Source: Spirillospora albida
Lineage (GTDB): Bacteria > Actinomycetota > Actinomycetes > Streptosporangiales > Streptosporangiaceae
NCBI RefSeq assembly: GCF_000718255.1
Contig: NZ_JOFJ01000015.1
Location: forward strand, 150,053 to 214,052
Length of the DNA: 64,000 nucleotides
Reading direction: 5' to 3'
Positions within the stretch are counted from its first letter, which is position 1, and each line of letters begins with the position of its first letter. Shown here piece after piece: positions 49,452-57,037 of the stretch. A program made the position numbers and the translations under genes. Under the pieces are notes generated by a model that searched no databases, was not told the origin of the DNA, and worked only from the letters and a program-made list of their open reading frames with translations.

Positions 49452-51530
49452 ATGTTGGCCGAATCGGTGCTGGAGGGCCTCGACCCCGATCAGCGGGCCG
49501 TCGCGGAGGCGGTGCGGGGGCCGGTCTGCGTCCTGGCGGGCGCGGGAACCGGCAAGACCCGCGCGATCACGCACCGCATCGCGTACGCGACGCTCACCGG
49601 CGTGGTGGCGCCCCAGCGGGTCCTGGCCGTGACGTTCACCACCCGGGCGGCGGGGGAGCTGCGCAGCCGGCTGCGGACGCTCGGCGCGCCCGGCGTCCAG
49701 GCCCGGACGTTCCACGCGGCGGCGCTGCGGCAGCTCTCCTACTTCTGGCCGCGCGTCGTCGGCGGCGACCAGCCGAAGATCATCGACTCGAAGGTGGGCC
49801 TCGTCGCGGACGCGGCGCGGGCCTGCCGGCTGTCCTACGGGCGCACCGAGCTGCGCGACGTCGCGAGCGAGATCGAGTGGGCGAAGGCGACGCAGCAGCG
49901 CCCGGAGGACTATCCCGCCGCCGTCGTGCGCGCGGCCCGCAAGCCGTCCGTCGAGGTCGTCGACGTCGCCCGCGTCTACGCGATGTACGAGCAGCTGCGC
50001 CGCGAGCGCAACCTCCTCGACTTCGAGGGGATGCTGGAGCTGACCGCGGCCGTCCTCAGCGAGCACCGGGAGGCGGCGCAGCAGGTCCGCGACCAGTACC
50101 GGTACTTCGTCGTGGACGAGTTCCAGGACGTCAACCCGCTGCAGAAGATGCTCCTGGACGTGTGGCTCGGCGGCCGCGACGACCTCTGCGTGGTGGGCGA
50201 CCCCAACCAGACGATCTACTCCTTCACCGGCGCGAGCGCCTCCCACCTGCTCGACTTCACCCGCGAGCACCCGGACGCGACCGTGGTCCGCCTCGTCCGG
50301 GACTACCGGTCGACGCCCCAGGTGGTGCGGCTCGCGAACGGCGTGATCGCGGCGGCCCGCGGCGAGGCGGCGGCGCGCCCCGCGCTGGAGCTCGTGGCGC
50401 AGCGGCCGGACGGCCCCGAACCCCTGTTCAGCGAGTACGACGACGAGGTCGCGGAGGCCGACGAGACGGCCCGCCGCGCCCGCAAGCTCATCGAGGCGGG
50501 CGTCCCCGCCCGCGAGATCGCGATCCTGTTCCGGATCAACGCCCACTCCCAGACCTACGAGGCGGCGCTCGCCGCGGCGGGCGTCCCGTACGTGCTGCGC
50601 GGCGCGGAGCGGTTCTTCGAGCGGCCCGAGGTGCGGGAGGCGGTCGTCCGGCTGCGCGGTGCCGCGCGCGCGGGCGCCGACGCCGAGACCGACGGGACGG
50701 GGCTGATCCACACCGTCCGGCACGTCCTGTCCGGGGCCGGGTTCTCGGACCGGCCGCCCGAGGGCGCGGGTGCCGCCCGCGCTCGCTGGGAGTCGCTCGC
50801 CGCCCTCGCCCAGCTCGCCGAGGACATGGCCGCCGCCGACCCGCGCGCCGGACTGCCGGAGTTCGTCGCGGAGCTGGAGGAGCGCGCCGCCGCGCAGCAC
50901 GCGCCGCCGCTGGAGGGCGTCACGCTCGCGTCGCTGCACGCCGCGAAGGGCCTGGAGTGGGACGCGGTGTTCCTCGTCGGGCTCGTCGAGGGCACCGTCC
51001 CGATCATCTACGCGGAGACCCCCGCGCAGATCGAGGAGGAGCGGCGGCTGCTGTACGTCGGGGTCACGCGGGCGCGCGTCCATCTGGCGCTGTCCTGGGC
51101 GCGGTCGCGCTCACCGGGCGGGGGAGGGCGTCCCCGGCGGCCGTCCCGCTTCCTGGAGGGCCTGACCGGCCGCACCACCACGCCGACCCCGGCCCCCGCC
51201 GACCGGACGCGGCGCCGGGCGGCGCGCGGGCCGCAGCCGTGCCGGGTGTGCGGCCGCCCGCTGACCGCCGCCGTCGAGCGCAAGCTCGGCCGCTGCACCG
51301 GCTGCCCCGTCGAGCTGAACGAGGAGCTGCTGCTCGCGCTGACGGAGTGGCGCGCGGAGACGTCGGCGCGGCAGCGCGTCCCGGCGTACGTCGTGTTCAC
51401 GGACGCGACGCTCCAGGCCATCGCCGAACGCGTCCCCGAGTCGATGGAGGACCTCGCCCGCATCCCGGGCGTGGGGCGGGCGAAGCTCGACCGGTACGGG
51501 AGGTCGGTGCTCGCGCTCTGCGGGGCGTGA
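49452..51530 (+). CDS. uvrD2: UvrD2-type ATP-dependent DNA helicase with HRDC domain
   Basis: A 692-residue superfamily I helicase. Walker A VLAGAGTGKTRAIT (about 28-37), VTFTTRAAGELRSRLR, YFVVDEFQDVNPLQ, GDPNQTIYSFTGAS, LVRDYRSTPQVV, SLHAAKGLEWDAVFLV and YVGVTRARVHL are in order. A tetracysteine zinc element (CRVCGRP and CTGC, about 597-618) and a C-terminal HRDC domain (ESMEDLARIPGVGRAKLDRYG) follow; both mark mycobacterial UvrD2, which is essential there. It is followed by a thioesterase gene. Confidence 0.93.
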   Translation: MLAESVLEGLDPDQRAVAEAVRGPVCVLAGAGTGKTRAITHRIAYATLTGVVAPQRVLAVTFTTRAAGELRSRLRTLGAPGVQARTFHAAALRQLSYFWPRVVGGDQPKIIDSKVGLVADAARACRLSYGRTELRDVASEIEWAKATQQRPEDYPAAVVRAARKPSVEVVDVARVYAMYEQLRRERNLLDFEGMLELTAAVLSEHREAAQQVRDQYRYFVVDEFQDVNPLQKMLLDVWLGGRDDLCVVGDPNQTIYSFTGASASHLLDFTREHPDATVVRLVRDYRSTPQVVRLANGVIAAARGEAAARPALELVAQRPDGPEPLFSEYDDEVAEADETARRARKLIEAGVPAREIAILFRINAHSQTYEAALAAAGVPYVLRGAERFFERPEVREAVVRLRGAARAGADAETDGTGLIHTVRHVLSGAGFSDRPPEGAGAARARWESLAALAQLAEDMAAADPRAGLPEFVAELEERAAAQHAPPLEGVTLASLHAAKGLEWDAVFLVGLVEGTVPIIYAETPAQIEEERRLLYVGVTRARVHLALSWARSRSPGGGGRPRRPSRFLEGLTGRTTTPTPAPADRTRRRAARGPQPCRVCGRPLTAAVERKLGRCTGCPVELNEELLLALTEWRAETSARQRVPAYVVFTDATLQAIAERVPESMEDLARIPGVGRAKLDRYGRSVLALCGA

Positions 51531-51574
51531 CCCCGACACCCCGTCCGCCGGGGCCGATGCGCGAGACTGGTCGC

Positions 51575-52438
51575 GTGAAGGAGTCACTGAAGTCACTGCT
51601 GGACCTGCTGGACCTCGAGCAGATCGAGAACGACATCTTCCGGGGGCGCAGCCCCGCGGACCGCCAGCAGCGGGTCTTCGGCGGGCAGGTCGCCGGGCAG
51701 GCGCTGGTCGCCGCCGGCCGTACGGTCCCGGTGAACCGTCCGGTGCACTCGCTGCACGCCTACTTCATCCGGCCGGGCGATCCCAGCGTGCCGATCGTCT
51801 ACACGGTCGAGCGCGTCCGCGACGGCAGGTCCTTCACGACCCGCCGGGTCACCGCGATCCAGCACGGCAAGGCGATCTTCACGCTGTCGGCGTCGTTCCA
51901 GATCATCGAGGACGGACCGTTCCACCAGGCCGCGATGCCGGAGGTCCCCGCGCCGGAGACGCTGCCGACCTCGCTCGTTCGGCTGACCCCGCTCGTCGGC
52001 GAGGACACCGCCCGCAAGCTGGTCGAGAACCGCCCCTTCGACATCCGGCACGCGACGCCGCTGACGTGGGAGGCCGTGGGCGACCCGTCGCTCGCCACCC
52101 CCGAGTCGATCGTCTGGCTGAAGGTGGACGGGGAGCTTCCCGACGACCCGCTCCTGCACGTCTGCCTGATGACGTACGCGTCCGACATGACGCTGCTGGA
52201 CACCGTCCTGCTGAACCACGGCCTGTCGTGGAGCGACCGCCGCACCCAGGGCGCGAGCCTCGACCATGCGATGTGGTTCCACCGCCCGTTCCGCGCCGAC
52301 GACTGGCTCCTCTACTACCAGGACACCCCCTTCGCCGGCGGTGCCCGAGGCCTAGCCCGAGGCCAGGTCTACACCCACTCCGGCGAACTCGTCGTCTCCG
52401 TGATGCAAGAGGGCCTCATCCGCGTCGCAGACGCCTGA
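51575..52438 (+). CDS. tesB: acyl-CoA thioesterase II (TesB-type)
   Basis: A 287-residue double-hotdog thioesterase: LLDLLDLEQIENDIFRG at the start, FGGQVAGQALVAAG, LHAYFIRPGDPSVPIVY, HGKAIFTLSASFQ, and a second hotdog with LMTYASDMTLLDTVL, SLDHAMWFHRPFRADDWLLY and ARGQVYTHSGELVVSVMQEGL. It hydrolyses medium- and long-chain acyl-CoA. GTG at 51575 is used. It is the last backbone gene before the integrated element. Confidence 0.92.
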   Translation: MKESLKSLLDLLDLEQIENDIFRGRSPADRQQRVFGGQVAGQALVAAGRTVPVNRPVHSLHAYFIRPGDPSVPIVYTVERVRDGRSFTTRRVTAIQHGKAIFTLSASFQIIEDGPFHQAAMPEVPAPETLPTSLVRLTPLVGEDTARKLVENRPFDIRHATPLTWEAVGDPSLATPESIVWLKVDGELPDDPLLHVCLMTYASDMTLLDTVLLNHGLSWSDRRTQGASLDHAMWFHRPFRADDWLLYYQDTPFAGGARGLARGQVYTHSGELVVSVMQEGLIRVADA

Positions 52439-52469
52439 CCAGGGGTTTTGCCGTGCGGTAGATCGGTCA

Positions 52470-52521
52470 CGGCTCAGGCGCCCCGGCCATCTTCCGATGG
52501 CTCGAACGGTCGCCTGAGCCG
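52470..52521 (+). terminator. long hairpin after tesB
   Basis: CGGCTCAGGCG (52470-52480) pairs perfectly with 52511-52521. Inside is a second stem, GCCATC-TTCC-GATGGC. The whole is a two-stem hairpin 32 bp after the tesB stop and most likely ends that transcript. It is too short and lacks conserved loops to be a tRNA. Confidence 0.55.
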
Positions 52522-52607
52522 GCCTCAGCCGGGTCGTCACCGTGACTCACGACGCCTCACCGCGACCCGGGGAGGACCACTGCTTTTGTGCCGATCGTGT
52601 GCCAGAA

Positions 52608-52635
52608 GGAGGCAATGGTCTAGACCATTGCCTCC
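52608..52635 (-). terminator. 28-bp perfect palindrome after the integrase gene
   Basis: GGAGGCAATGGTC-TA-GACCATTGCCTCC is exactly self-complementary. It sits 4 bp from the integrase stop codon (52639), so it probably ends integrase transcription; it also lies at the proposed left edge of the element. Confidence 0.65.
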
Positions 52636-52638
52636 CTC

Positions 52639-54024
52639 TTAGAAGAGTCCCGGATCGTCTCCGAGAGCGTCGATGATCCGCTGTGTCATCTGATCTTTCT
52701 GGCCGTGGATGCAGCGGACATAGGTGCCCAGCAGGATCGGGACGGTGTTGCCGGCCCGCTCCGCGACGTCGGCGGCGGGGACTCCGGAGTTCAGCCACAG
52801 CGTGAGCGCGGCGTGACGTAGGTCGTAGGGGCGTCTCGCCAGTGGTGAGTTGTACAGCTCCGGTGGGAGCGCCAGGGCTCGCGCCTTGTGCCAGACGTCG
52901 AGATAGCGGGTCGCATCCAAGAGCTGACCGTGCGGGCCTCGGAAGAGACGGCCGTCCTCTGCGACGCCGAACTCCTCGATGTACCGGACGAGGATGCGGA
53001 CCAGCTCGGGCGGAATCGGAACGTCCCTGCCCTCGTTCGGGGCTCGGTGTTTGAGGCCGCGGGTCTCGTGCTTCCCGCCGTCGTCGGTCCAGCCGCTACC
53101 GGCCCGGGTGCTGGCTCCGCTGAGGATGAGCAGACCAGGACCGGAGGATGGGAGCTTGCAGTCCGCTTGGCGTAGCTGGACGGCTTCCTCGGGCCGGAGG
53201 GCGGCGAAGTAGAGGCATGCGAAGAACGGCATGAGCTGGGGGCCGCGCTGGTGTTCCCACGTGCCTACGTATGTGGTGGCGACAAGAAGCGAACGGGCTT
53301 GCTCCGGGCTGGCCACGATTCTGGGGTCGACCTCGTTCGAGACATCAGGTCCGGTCGGAGCAAGGAGCTCGATCGGGTCGTAGGGCAGGATCCGCCTCTC
53401 GACCGCGAAGTTGACCATGCTCGTCAGCACGGCCCGGTGCCTGGCTGTGGAAGCCGGCTTGCCGGGTTTGCCGTCGTAGCGAGTCCCGATGAACTCCAGG
53501 AGGTCCTGAAGGAAGTCGGCGTCCTGAAGGTCCTTGATCGGCCTGGAGTTCTCCGCGAGCCAGGTGAGGGCGTTCGCCAGGGCTTCCGGCGGGGTGCCGG
53601 TGTGGTTGGGACGGAATGCCCATTCGCGGAGTGCTTCACGGAGGACCTTGACCTCTGGGGCTCCGTCGAGGTCCTGCGTGCGGAACAGCGTGACCCTCAC
53701 GAGCCCCTGCGCGCTGTTGCGGCGGCTGTTCCCGGCGGACCCCCGCCATTTGCGCTTGGCGAACATGACGGCGACTTCGTAGATGGTGGTTTCCCTGATC
53801 TCCACCTTCGGCTGCATCGAGGTCGGCAAGCCGTCCTTCTCGATGTCGAAATGCTCGCCTCTATTCGCGGCCGAAACCAGGGAGTTACGGAACTGCTCGG
53901 CGAGCGTGGAAGTCGCGTAAGACAGGGTGAACGGCCTTGAGTCAACGGCCCAGCGCACCTGGTACGGCTTTCGTCGGCCCGCGCGAACTTGAGTTTTCCA
54001 GAACTGGACGTTGCCGATCTTCAC
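52639..54024 (-). CDS. tyrosine recombinase/site-specific integrase
   Basis: A 461-residue phage/ICE-type integrase. The N-terminal Arm-binding region (FWKTQVRAGRRKPYQV) is followed by a SAM-like core-binding domain and the catalytic domain: ALRPEEAVQL (first Arg), RPYDLRHAALTLWLN (second Arg; Tyr replaces the usual His before DLR, common in this group) and LGTYVRCIHG (nucleophilic Tyr). GTG start at 54024 follows AAGGAA. It is oriented toward the backbone, and downstream of it is a perfect 28-bp terminator. It probably integrated the element between tesB and unknown right-hand DNA. Confidence 0.9.
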   Translation of the reverse strand: MKIGNVQFWKTQVRAGRRKPYQVRWAVDSRPFTLSYATSTLAEQFRNSLVSAANRGEHFDIEKDGLPTSMQPKVEIRETTIYEVAVMFAKRKWRGSAGNSRRNSAQGLVRVTLFRTQDLDGAPEVKVLREALREWAFRPNHTGTPPEALANALTWLAENSRPIKDLQDADFLQDLLEFIGTRYDGKPGKPASTARHRAVLTSMVNFAVERRILPYDPIELLAPTGPDVSNEVDPRIVASPEQARSLLVATTYVGTWEHQRGPQLMPFFACLYFAALRPEEAVQLRQADCKLPSSGPGLLILSGASTRAGSGWTDDGGKHETRGLKHRAPNEGRDVPIPPELVRILVRYIEEFGVAEDGRLFRGPHGQLLDATRYLDVWHKARALALPPELYNSPLARRPYDLRHAALTLWLNSGVPAADVAERAGNTVPILLGTYVRCIHGQKDQMTQRIIDALGDDPGLF

Positions 54025-54054
54025 GTGTTTCCTTAAGGGGTTGGGGGAGGGGAA

Positions 54055-54076
54055 GCGGCCCCCCGAAGGGGGCCGC
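54055..54076 (-). terminator. UUCG-tetraloop hairpin between xis-like gene and integrase
   Basis: A perfect 9-bp stem (GCGGCCCCC with its complement, 54055-54063 and 54068-54076) closes over a 4-nt loop. On the minus strand the loop reads TTCG between C and G, the extra-stable cUUCGg. It lies after the stop of the 64-residue HTH gene and 31 bp before the integrase start. It could be an attenuator limiting integrase expression from the element's operon. Confidence 0.6.
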
Positions 54077-54084
54077 GCGCAACG

Positions 54085-54279
54085 TCAGCTCGGGAGGCTG
54101 TCGAACCAGGAGCGGAGATCGGACCGCCTGATGCGCACCTGGCCGTTCGGCAGGCGGGTGGAGGAAGGTCCCCGTCCAGTTGCCCGCCACCGGTAGAAGG
54201 TGGCCCTGGAGATGCCCTTCAGCTCGCTGAGGACCTCAGCGATCGTCAGCAGTTCGTCCGAATCGGTGGTCTTGGTCAT
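54085..54279 (-). CDS. small HTH protein, excisionase/AlpA-like
   Basis: A 64-residue DNA-binding protein. A MerR/AlpA-type helix-turn-helix is seen in LLTIAEVLSELKGISRATFYRWRATG, given in part, followed by the wing RLPNGQVRIRRSDLRSWFDSL. Such proteins act as excisionases or regulators beside integrase genes. Its start overlaps the stop of the 80-residue HTH gene by one base. Between it and integrase is a UUCG hairpin. Confidence 0.85.
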   Translation of the reverse strand: MTKTTDSDELLTIAEVLSELKGISRATFYRWRATGRGPSSTRLPNGQVRIRRSDLRSWFDSLPS

Positions 54280-54521
54280 CAGGCAGCACCGCTTTCCTGC
54301 TCCAGGAGCGTGACGTATTCAGCGATCGCAGCGGGCGTGAAGCGGGTGGATCTGCCGCGCTTGACCCTGACGAGTCGTCCGGCGCGCATTTCGCGGTAGA
54401 GGGTGGAGCGGCTGACGTTCAAGATGGTCAGGGCTTCTTCGACCGTGTAGAGCCGCCTGAGGGTGGTAGCGGACGGACCTGTATCCGGGAATTGGGTGTT
54501 TTTGAGGTGGGGGGCGGTCAT
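54279..54521 (-). CDS. small HTH protein, excisionase-family
   Basis: An 80-residue protein with the excisionase-family helix-turn-helix: RLYTVEEALTILNVSRSTLYREMRAGR (given in part) and the wing VKRGRSTRFTPAAIAEYV. This is the classic element Xis/regulator type. It is coupled to the next HTH gene by a one-base overlap, so one is likely to be Xis and the other a regulator of the element. AAGGAG lies a little far (about 10 nt) upstream of its ATG. Confidence 0.85.
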   Translation of the reverse strand: MTAPHLKNTQFPDTGPSATTLRRLYTVEEALTILNVSRSTLYREMRAGRLVRVKRGRSTRFTPAAIAEYVTLLEQESGAA

Positions 54522-54602
54522 GATGGTGCTGCTCCTTTGTGAAGGGGCAGGCGGCCCTGGGCACTGCTTTGGTCGGTAGGGGCCCAGGGCCGTCCGCGAA
54601 GT

Positions 54603-55031
54603 TCAGTGGGTCGGGGTGCTGGGATGCGGCTCGGTCTCGTCAGTGCAAGGGGCGCAGACGCCGTAGGCCATGAGGATCGGTCCGCGCGCGACGGCTCCGG
54701 AGTAGAGGGTGGGTGCCGGCTGGCGGCAGCGGTCGCAGTGCGCGTTCTCGCGTTCATCGGGATTGAGCAGGCCGATGCAGGCTGTGCAGACGAGGGCGTC
54801 GGTGCACCAGGCGGCGGTGTGGGAGGCGATCGGGGAGGGTCCGATGTGTGGGCAAACCCGTGCCGTCCCGGCTCGCAGCGCCGCTTGGTTCTCCTGGAAC
54901 CGTTCGACCAGCCAATGGTTGGCCGGGTCGGCGATGGGAGCCGGGGGCATCCTGTTCGGAGCCGAGGTCATGATGCGGCGGATCTCGGCGACGGCGGCCT
55001 GGAACTGGTCGTCGTAGGCGATTCGGTTCAT
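54603..55031 (-). CDS. zinc-ribbon-like hypothetical protein of the integrated element
   Basis: A 142-residue protein with several metal-binding cysteine pairs: ARVCPHIGPS, ALVCTACIGL, AHCDRCRQPAP and YGVCAPCTDE. The N-terminus (MNRIAYDDQFQAAVAEIRR) is helical. Function unknown; zinc ribbons of this kind are common in actinomycete plasmids and ICEs. Its ATG overlaps the stop of the ATPase gene (ATGA), so it is coupled to it. Confidence 0.75.
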   Translation of the reverse strand: MNRIAYDDQFQAAVAEIRRIMTSAPNRMPPAPIADPANHWLVERFQENQAALRAGTARVCPHIGPSPIASHTAAWCTDALVCTACIGLLNPDERENAHCDRCRQPAPTLYSGAVARGPILMAYGVCAPCTDETEPHPSTPTH

Positions 55032-56431
55032 GTCGGCTCCTGGCCGTTGTCGGGACGCGGGCGCTGTTGGGCGACGCCAGTCGGGCCAGTGGGGCCAGGT
55101 TGGGGGCCGTCGGCGGGGGGTGGCCCTGCTGGGCCGACCGGCTTCTCGTCGTTCACCGGACTCGGGGTGCCGGCGAGTTGGAGGCGCCACACCGACACTG
55201 CGGGGAATCCGGTGCGGACGCTGGTAGCCCCGGCCCGCTGACGGGCCCGCTTCAGGGTGCGTTCTGCGATCCCTTCGGCTCTGGCGGCCTTGAGGATGTC
55301 GGCGAAGCGGGCCTCTCCTCCGTGGTCGGCGAGGTAAGTGACGATCCACTCGGCGGCTTCGTCCCGTTCGGAACGTTCCATCGGGTCGGCGGCACCGTCG
55401 GCGAGGATGTCGGAGACCGACCGGGCGCTCTCGCCGGTGAACTCCAGCACGCCGACGTGGGCGGGACCTTCGTCGGTGGGGACCTCGGCTGTTCGGACGA
55501 CGTACCGCAGGGACGGCACGTCCAGTCGCCCGAGGTTGTTCTTGGCCTGGGACAGCACGCATGATCCGTCGTCGGTCTGGGTGTCCCGGGCGATGGCCAG
55601 GACAGCGCGGGCGACGGCGGAGAACGCACGGGAACCGGTGATCAGAGTGAGGGCATCGGAGCTGGCGGACTTGTTGAAGTGGGCCAAGCCGACGATCGCG
55701 CAGTCGGTCTGGTCGGCGACCCGGACCAACGGTTCCAGGGCGGTCCGCAACTCACGGTCCTTGTGGGTGTCGATGCCAGCCGAGATCAGGGACAGCAGCG
55801 GATCGGCGGCCAGGAGGACGACGTCCAGGGCGCGGATCTCCTCGGCCAGCCCGTCGCAGTCGCGCGGCAGGATGAGCTGTCCGACCGTCCCTGCCTGCTC
55901 GACGTCCACTCGATAGACCAGGTCCAGGTCCGCGCCGGCCGCATACAGACGCGGCACGATCGTGTGCGACCAGGAATCTTCGGCGGCGGCGTAGATGACG
56001 GCACGCGGTACGCCGAAGTGCTTGCCCGGCAAGGTTCCCTGGGTGAGCTGGGACGCGAGCCAGGCGAGGGTCAGTGACTTGCCGATGCCCTCCCTGCCCG
56101 GCAGGACGGTGAGCGCACCGGAGGGGATCCGCTCGTCCCACAGCCACCGGACCGGCCGCATCCTGATTTGCGACGCTCGGGTCAACCGGATCTGCCGCGC
56201 GACGGGACCGGTCCCGGTCCGGTCCGGACGGTCCGTCTCGTCCGGGGACGGGAGCCCGACCAACCGTGGTGGGCTGTCGAGGGCCGGGGTAGCTGCCGGA
56301 TGGCAGGACGGGCAGCGCCGCACGGGCTTGCCGTCCTGGTCCTCAATCCATCCTTGCGGGTTGCAGTTTCCGCACCCCGCCGTTGTGTACTTCCGGACCG
56401 TCCGTCCAGGTCCGCCGGCAACCTTGCTCAT
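55028..56431 (-). CDS. RepA/DnaB-like AAA ATPase of the integrated element
   Basis: A 467-residue RecA-fold ATPase (AAA_25 / RSF1010 RepA-like). An N-terminal zinc ribbon (TTAGCGNCNPQGW and RRCPSCHP) precedes the ATPase: Walker A TVLPGREGIGKSLTLAWLA, Walker B region VVLLAADPLLSLI, the HFNKSASSDALTLITGSRAF sensor stretch, and a C-terminal helix-turn-helix-like region AEGIAERTLKRARQRAG. The Pro-rich tail is disordered. It likely acts as the element's replicative helicase. The start overlaps the 113-residue gene by four bases. Confidence 0.85.
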   Translation of the reverse strand: MSKVAGGPGRTVRKYTTAGCGNCNPQGWIEDQDGKPVRRCPSCHPAATPALDSPPRLVGLPSPDETDRPDRTGTGPVARQIRLTRASQIRMRPVRWLWDERIPSGALTVLPGREGIGKSLTLAWLASQLTQGTLPGKHFGVPRAVIYAAAEDSWSHTIVPRLYAAGADLDLVYRVDVEQAGTVGQLILPRDCDGLAEEIRALDVVLLAADPLLSLISAGIDTHKDRELRTALEPLVRVADQTDCAIVGLAHFNKSASSDALTLITGSRAFSAVARAVLAIARDTQTDDGSCVLSQAKNNLGRLDVPSLRYVVRTAEVPTDEGPAHVGVLEFTGESARSVSDILADGAADPMERSERDEAAEWIVTYLADHGGEARFADILKAARAEGIAERTLKRARQRAGATSVRTGFPAVSVWRLQLAGTPSPVNDEKPVGPAGPPPADGPQPGPTGPTGVAQQRPRPDNGQEPT

Positions 56432-56769
56432 CGGTCGCCCTCCGCCTGCGCGAGCGGATCCGCCGGAGTGGGCATGGGCTTGCCTTCCCAGCTCAGGGCA
56501 TGGGCAAGGTTGCTGAGGTCCCGTCCGTCCGTCCGGGCGCGGACGAGCAGCGAGACCAGGACGAGGCGTGTGTCGCCATCCAGAGTGACGACCCCGGCCA
56601 CGACGGGGCGGTCCTTACCACCGAGCTCGATCCCGTCCAAGAACGTCAGCCGCGCGCCTCGGCGATCCTTGCGCGGCCGGTGTGCGGACGGACGGCCGCG
56701 CAGCGGACCGTCCTTCCGCACATGGACCGAGGAAGCCGCCAATTGAGCGGCGCCCTTGTCGTTGACCAC
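56428..56769 (-). CDS. hypothetical protein upstream of the element ATPase
   Basis: A 113-residue protein. A basic N-terminus (VHVRKDGPLRGRPSAHRPRKDRRG) precedes LTFLDGIELGGKDRPVVAGVV and TRLVLVSLLVRARTDGRDLS. No membrane segment or known domain. GTG at 56769 follows AAGGGA by 6-7 nt. It is the first gene of the leftward operon (this gene, ATPase, zinc-ribbon, then HTH genes). The function is unknown. Confidence 0.7.
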   Translation of the reverse strand: MVNDKGAAQLAASSVHVRKDGPLRGRPSAHRPRKDRRGARLTFLDGIELGGKDRPVVAGVVTLDGDTRLVLVSLLVRARTDGRDLSNLAHALSWEGKPMPTPADPLAQAEGDR

Positions 56770-57037
56770 GTCAGTTCCCTTCAGGTCTCCCTCTGTGCCA
56801 GCAGCAAGAGGGGCAGAGACTTGGAATCACCAGGACGAAGTGCCTGAGGTGCGTAGACGTGACAGGACACAGCGAGGAACTTGGAGAGGTCCCCAGGAAC
56901 AGCCACCGCCGTCACCATCTCCCCAGGCTGTTAAGGGGGGGTTGACGTGACGATGGCAGCAGCGCGCGGTAATGTCAAGCCCCCCTTAGCGCTAGCCTGG
57001 GATGATGAGCGGCTGAGGTTGCAGGGAGGCGCCGGAC
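56770..57037. other. divergent control region of the element, about 270 bp
   Basis: No credible gene. Holds the ribosome sites of the flanking divergent genes and the large inverted repeat at 56930-56990. The best location for an origin or the main promoters of the element. No iterons are seen. Confidence 0.4.
56930..56990. repeat. 17-bp imperfect inverted repeat in the element control region
   Basis: GTTAAGGGGGGGTTGAC (56930-56946) pairs with 56974-56990 at 15 of 17 positions across 27 nt. It lies between the leftward element operon and the rightward HTH-sensor gene. It could be a replication origin or a regulatory site. The GTTGAC end of the left arm is also a -35-like sequence for rightward transcription. 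Confidence 0.5.

Noticed and set aside
52441..52607. A tRNA gene as integration site beside the integrase.
   Set aside because: The structure found is a two-stem hairpin of about 50 nt without tRNA invariant bases; I call it a terminator after tesB.
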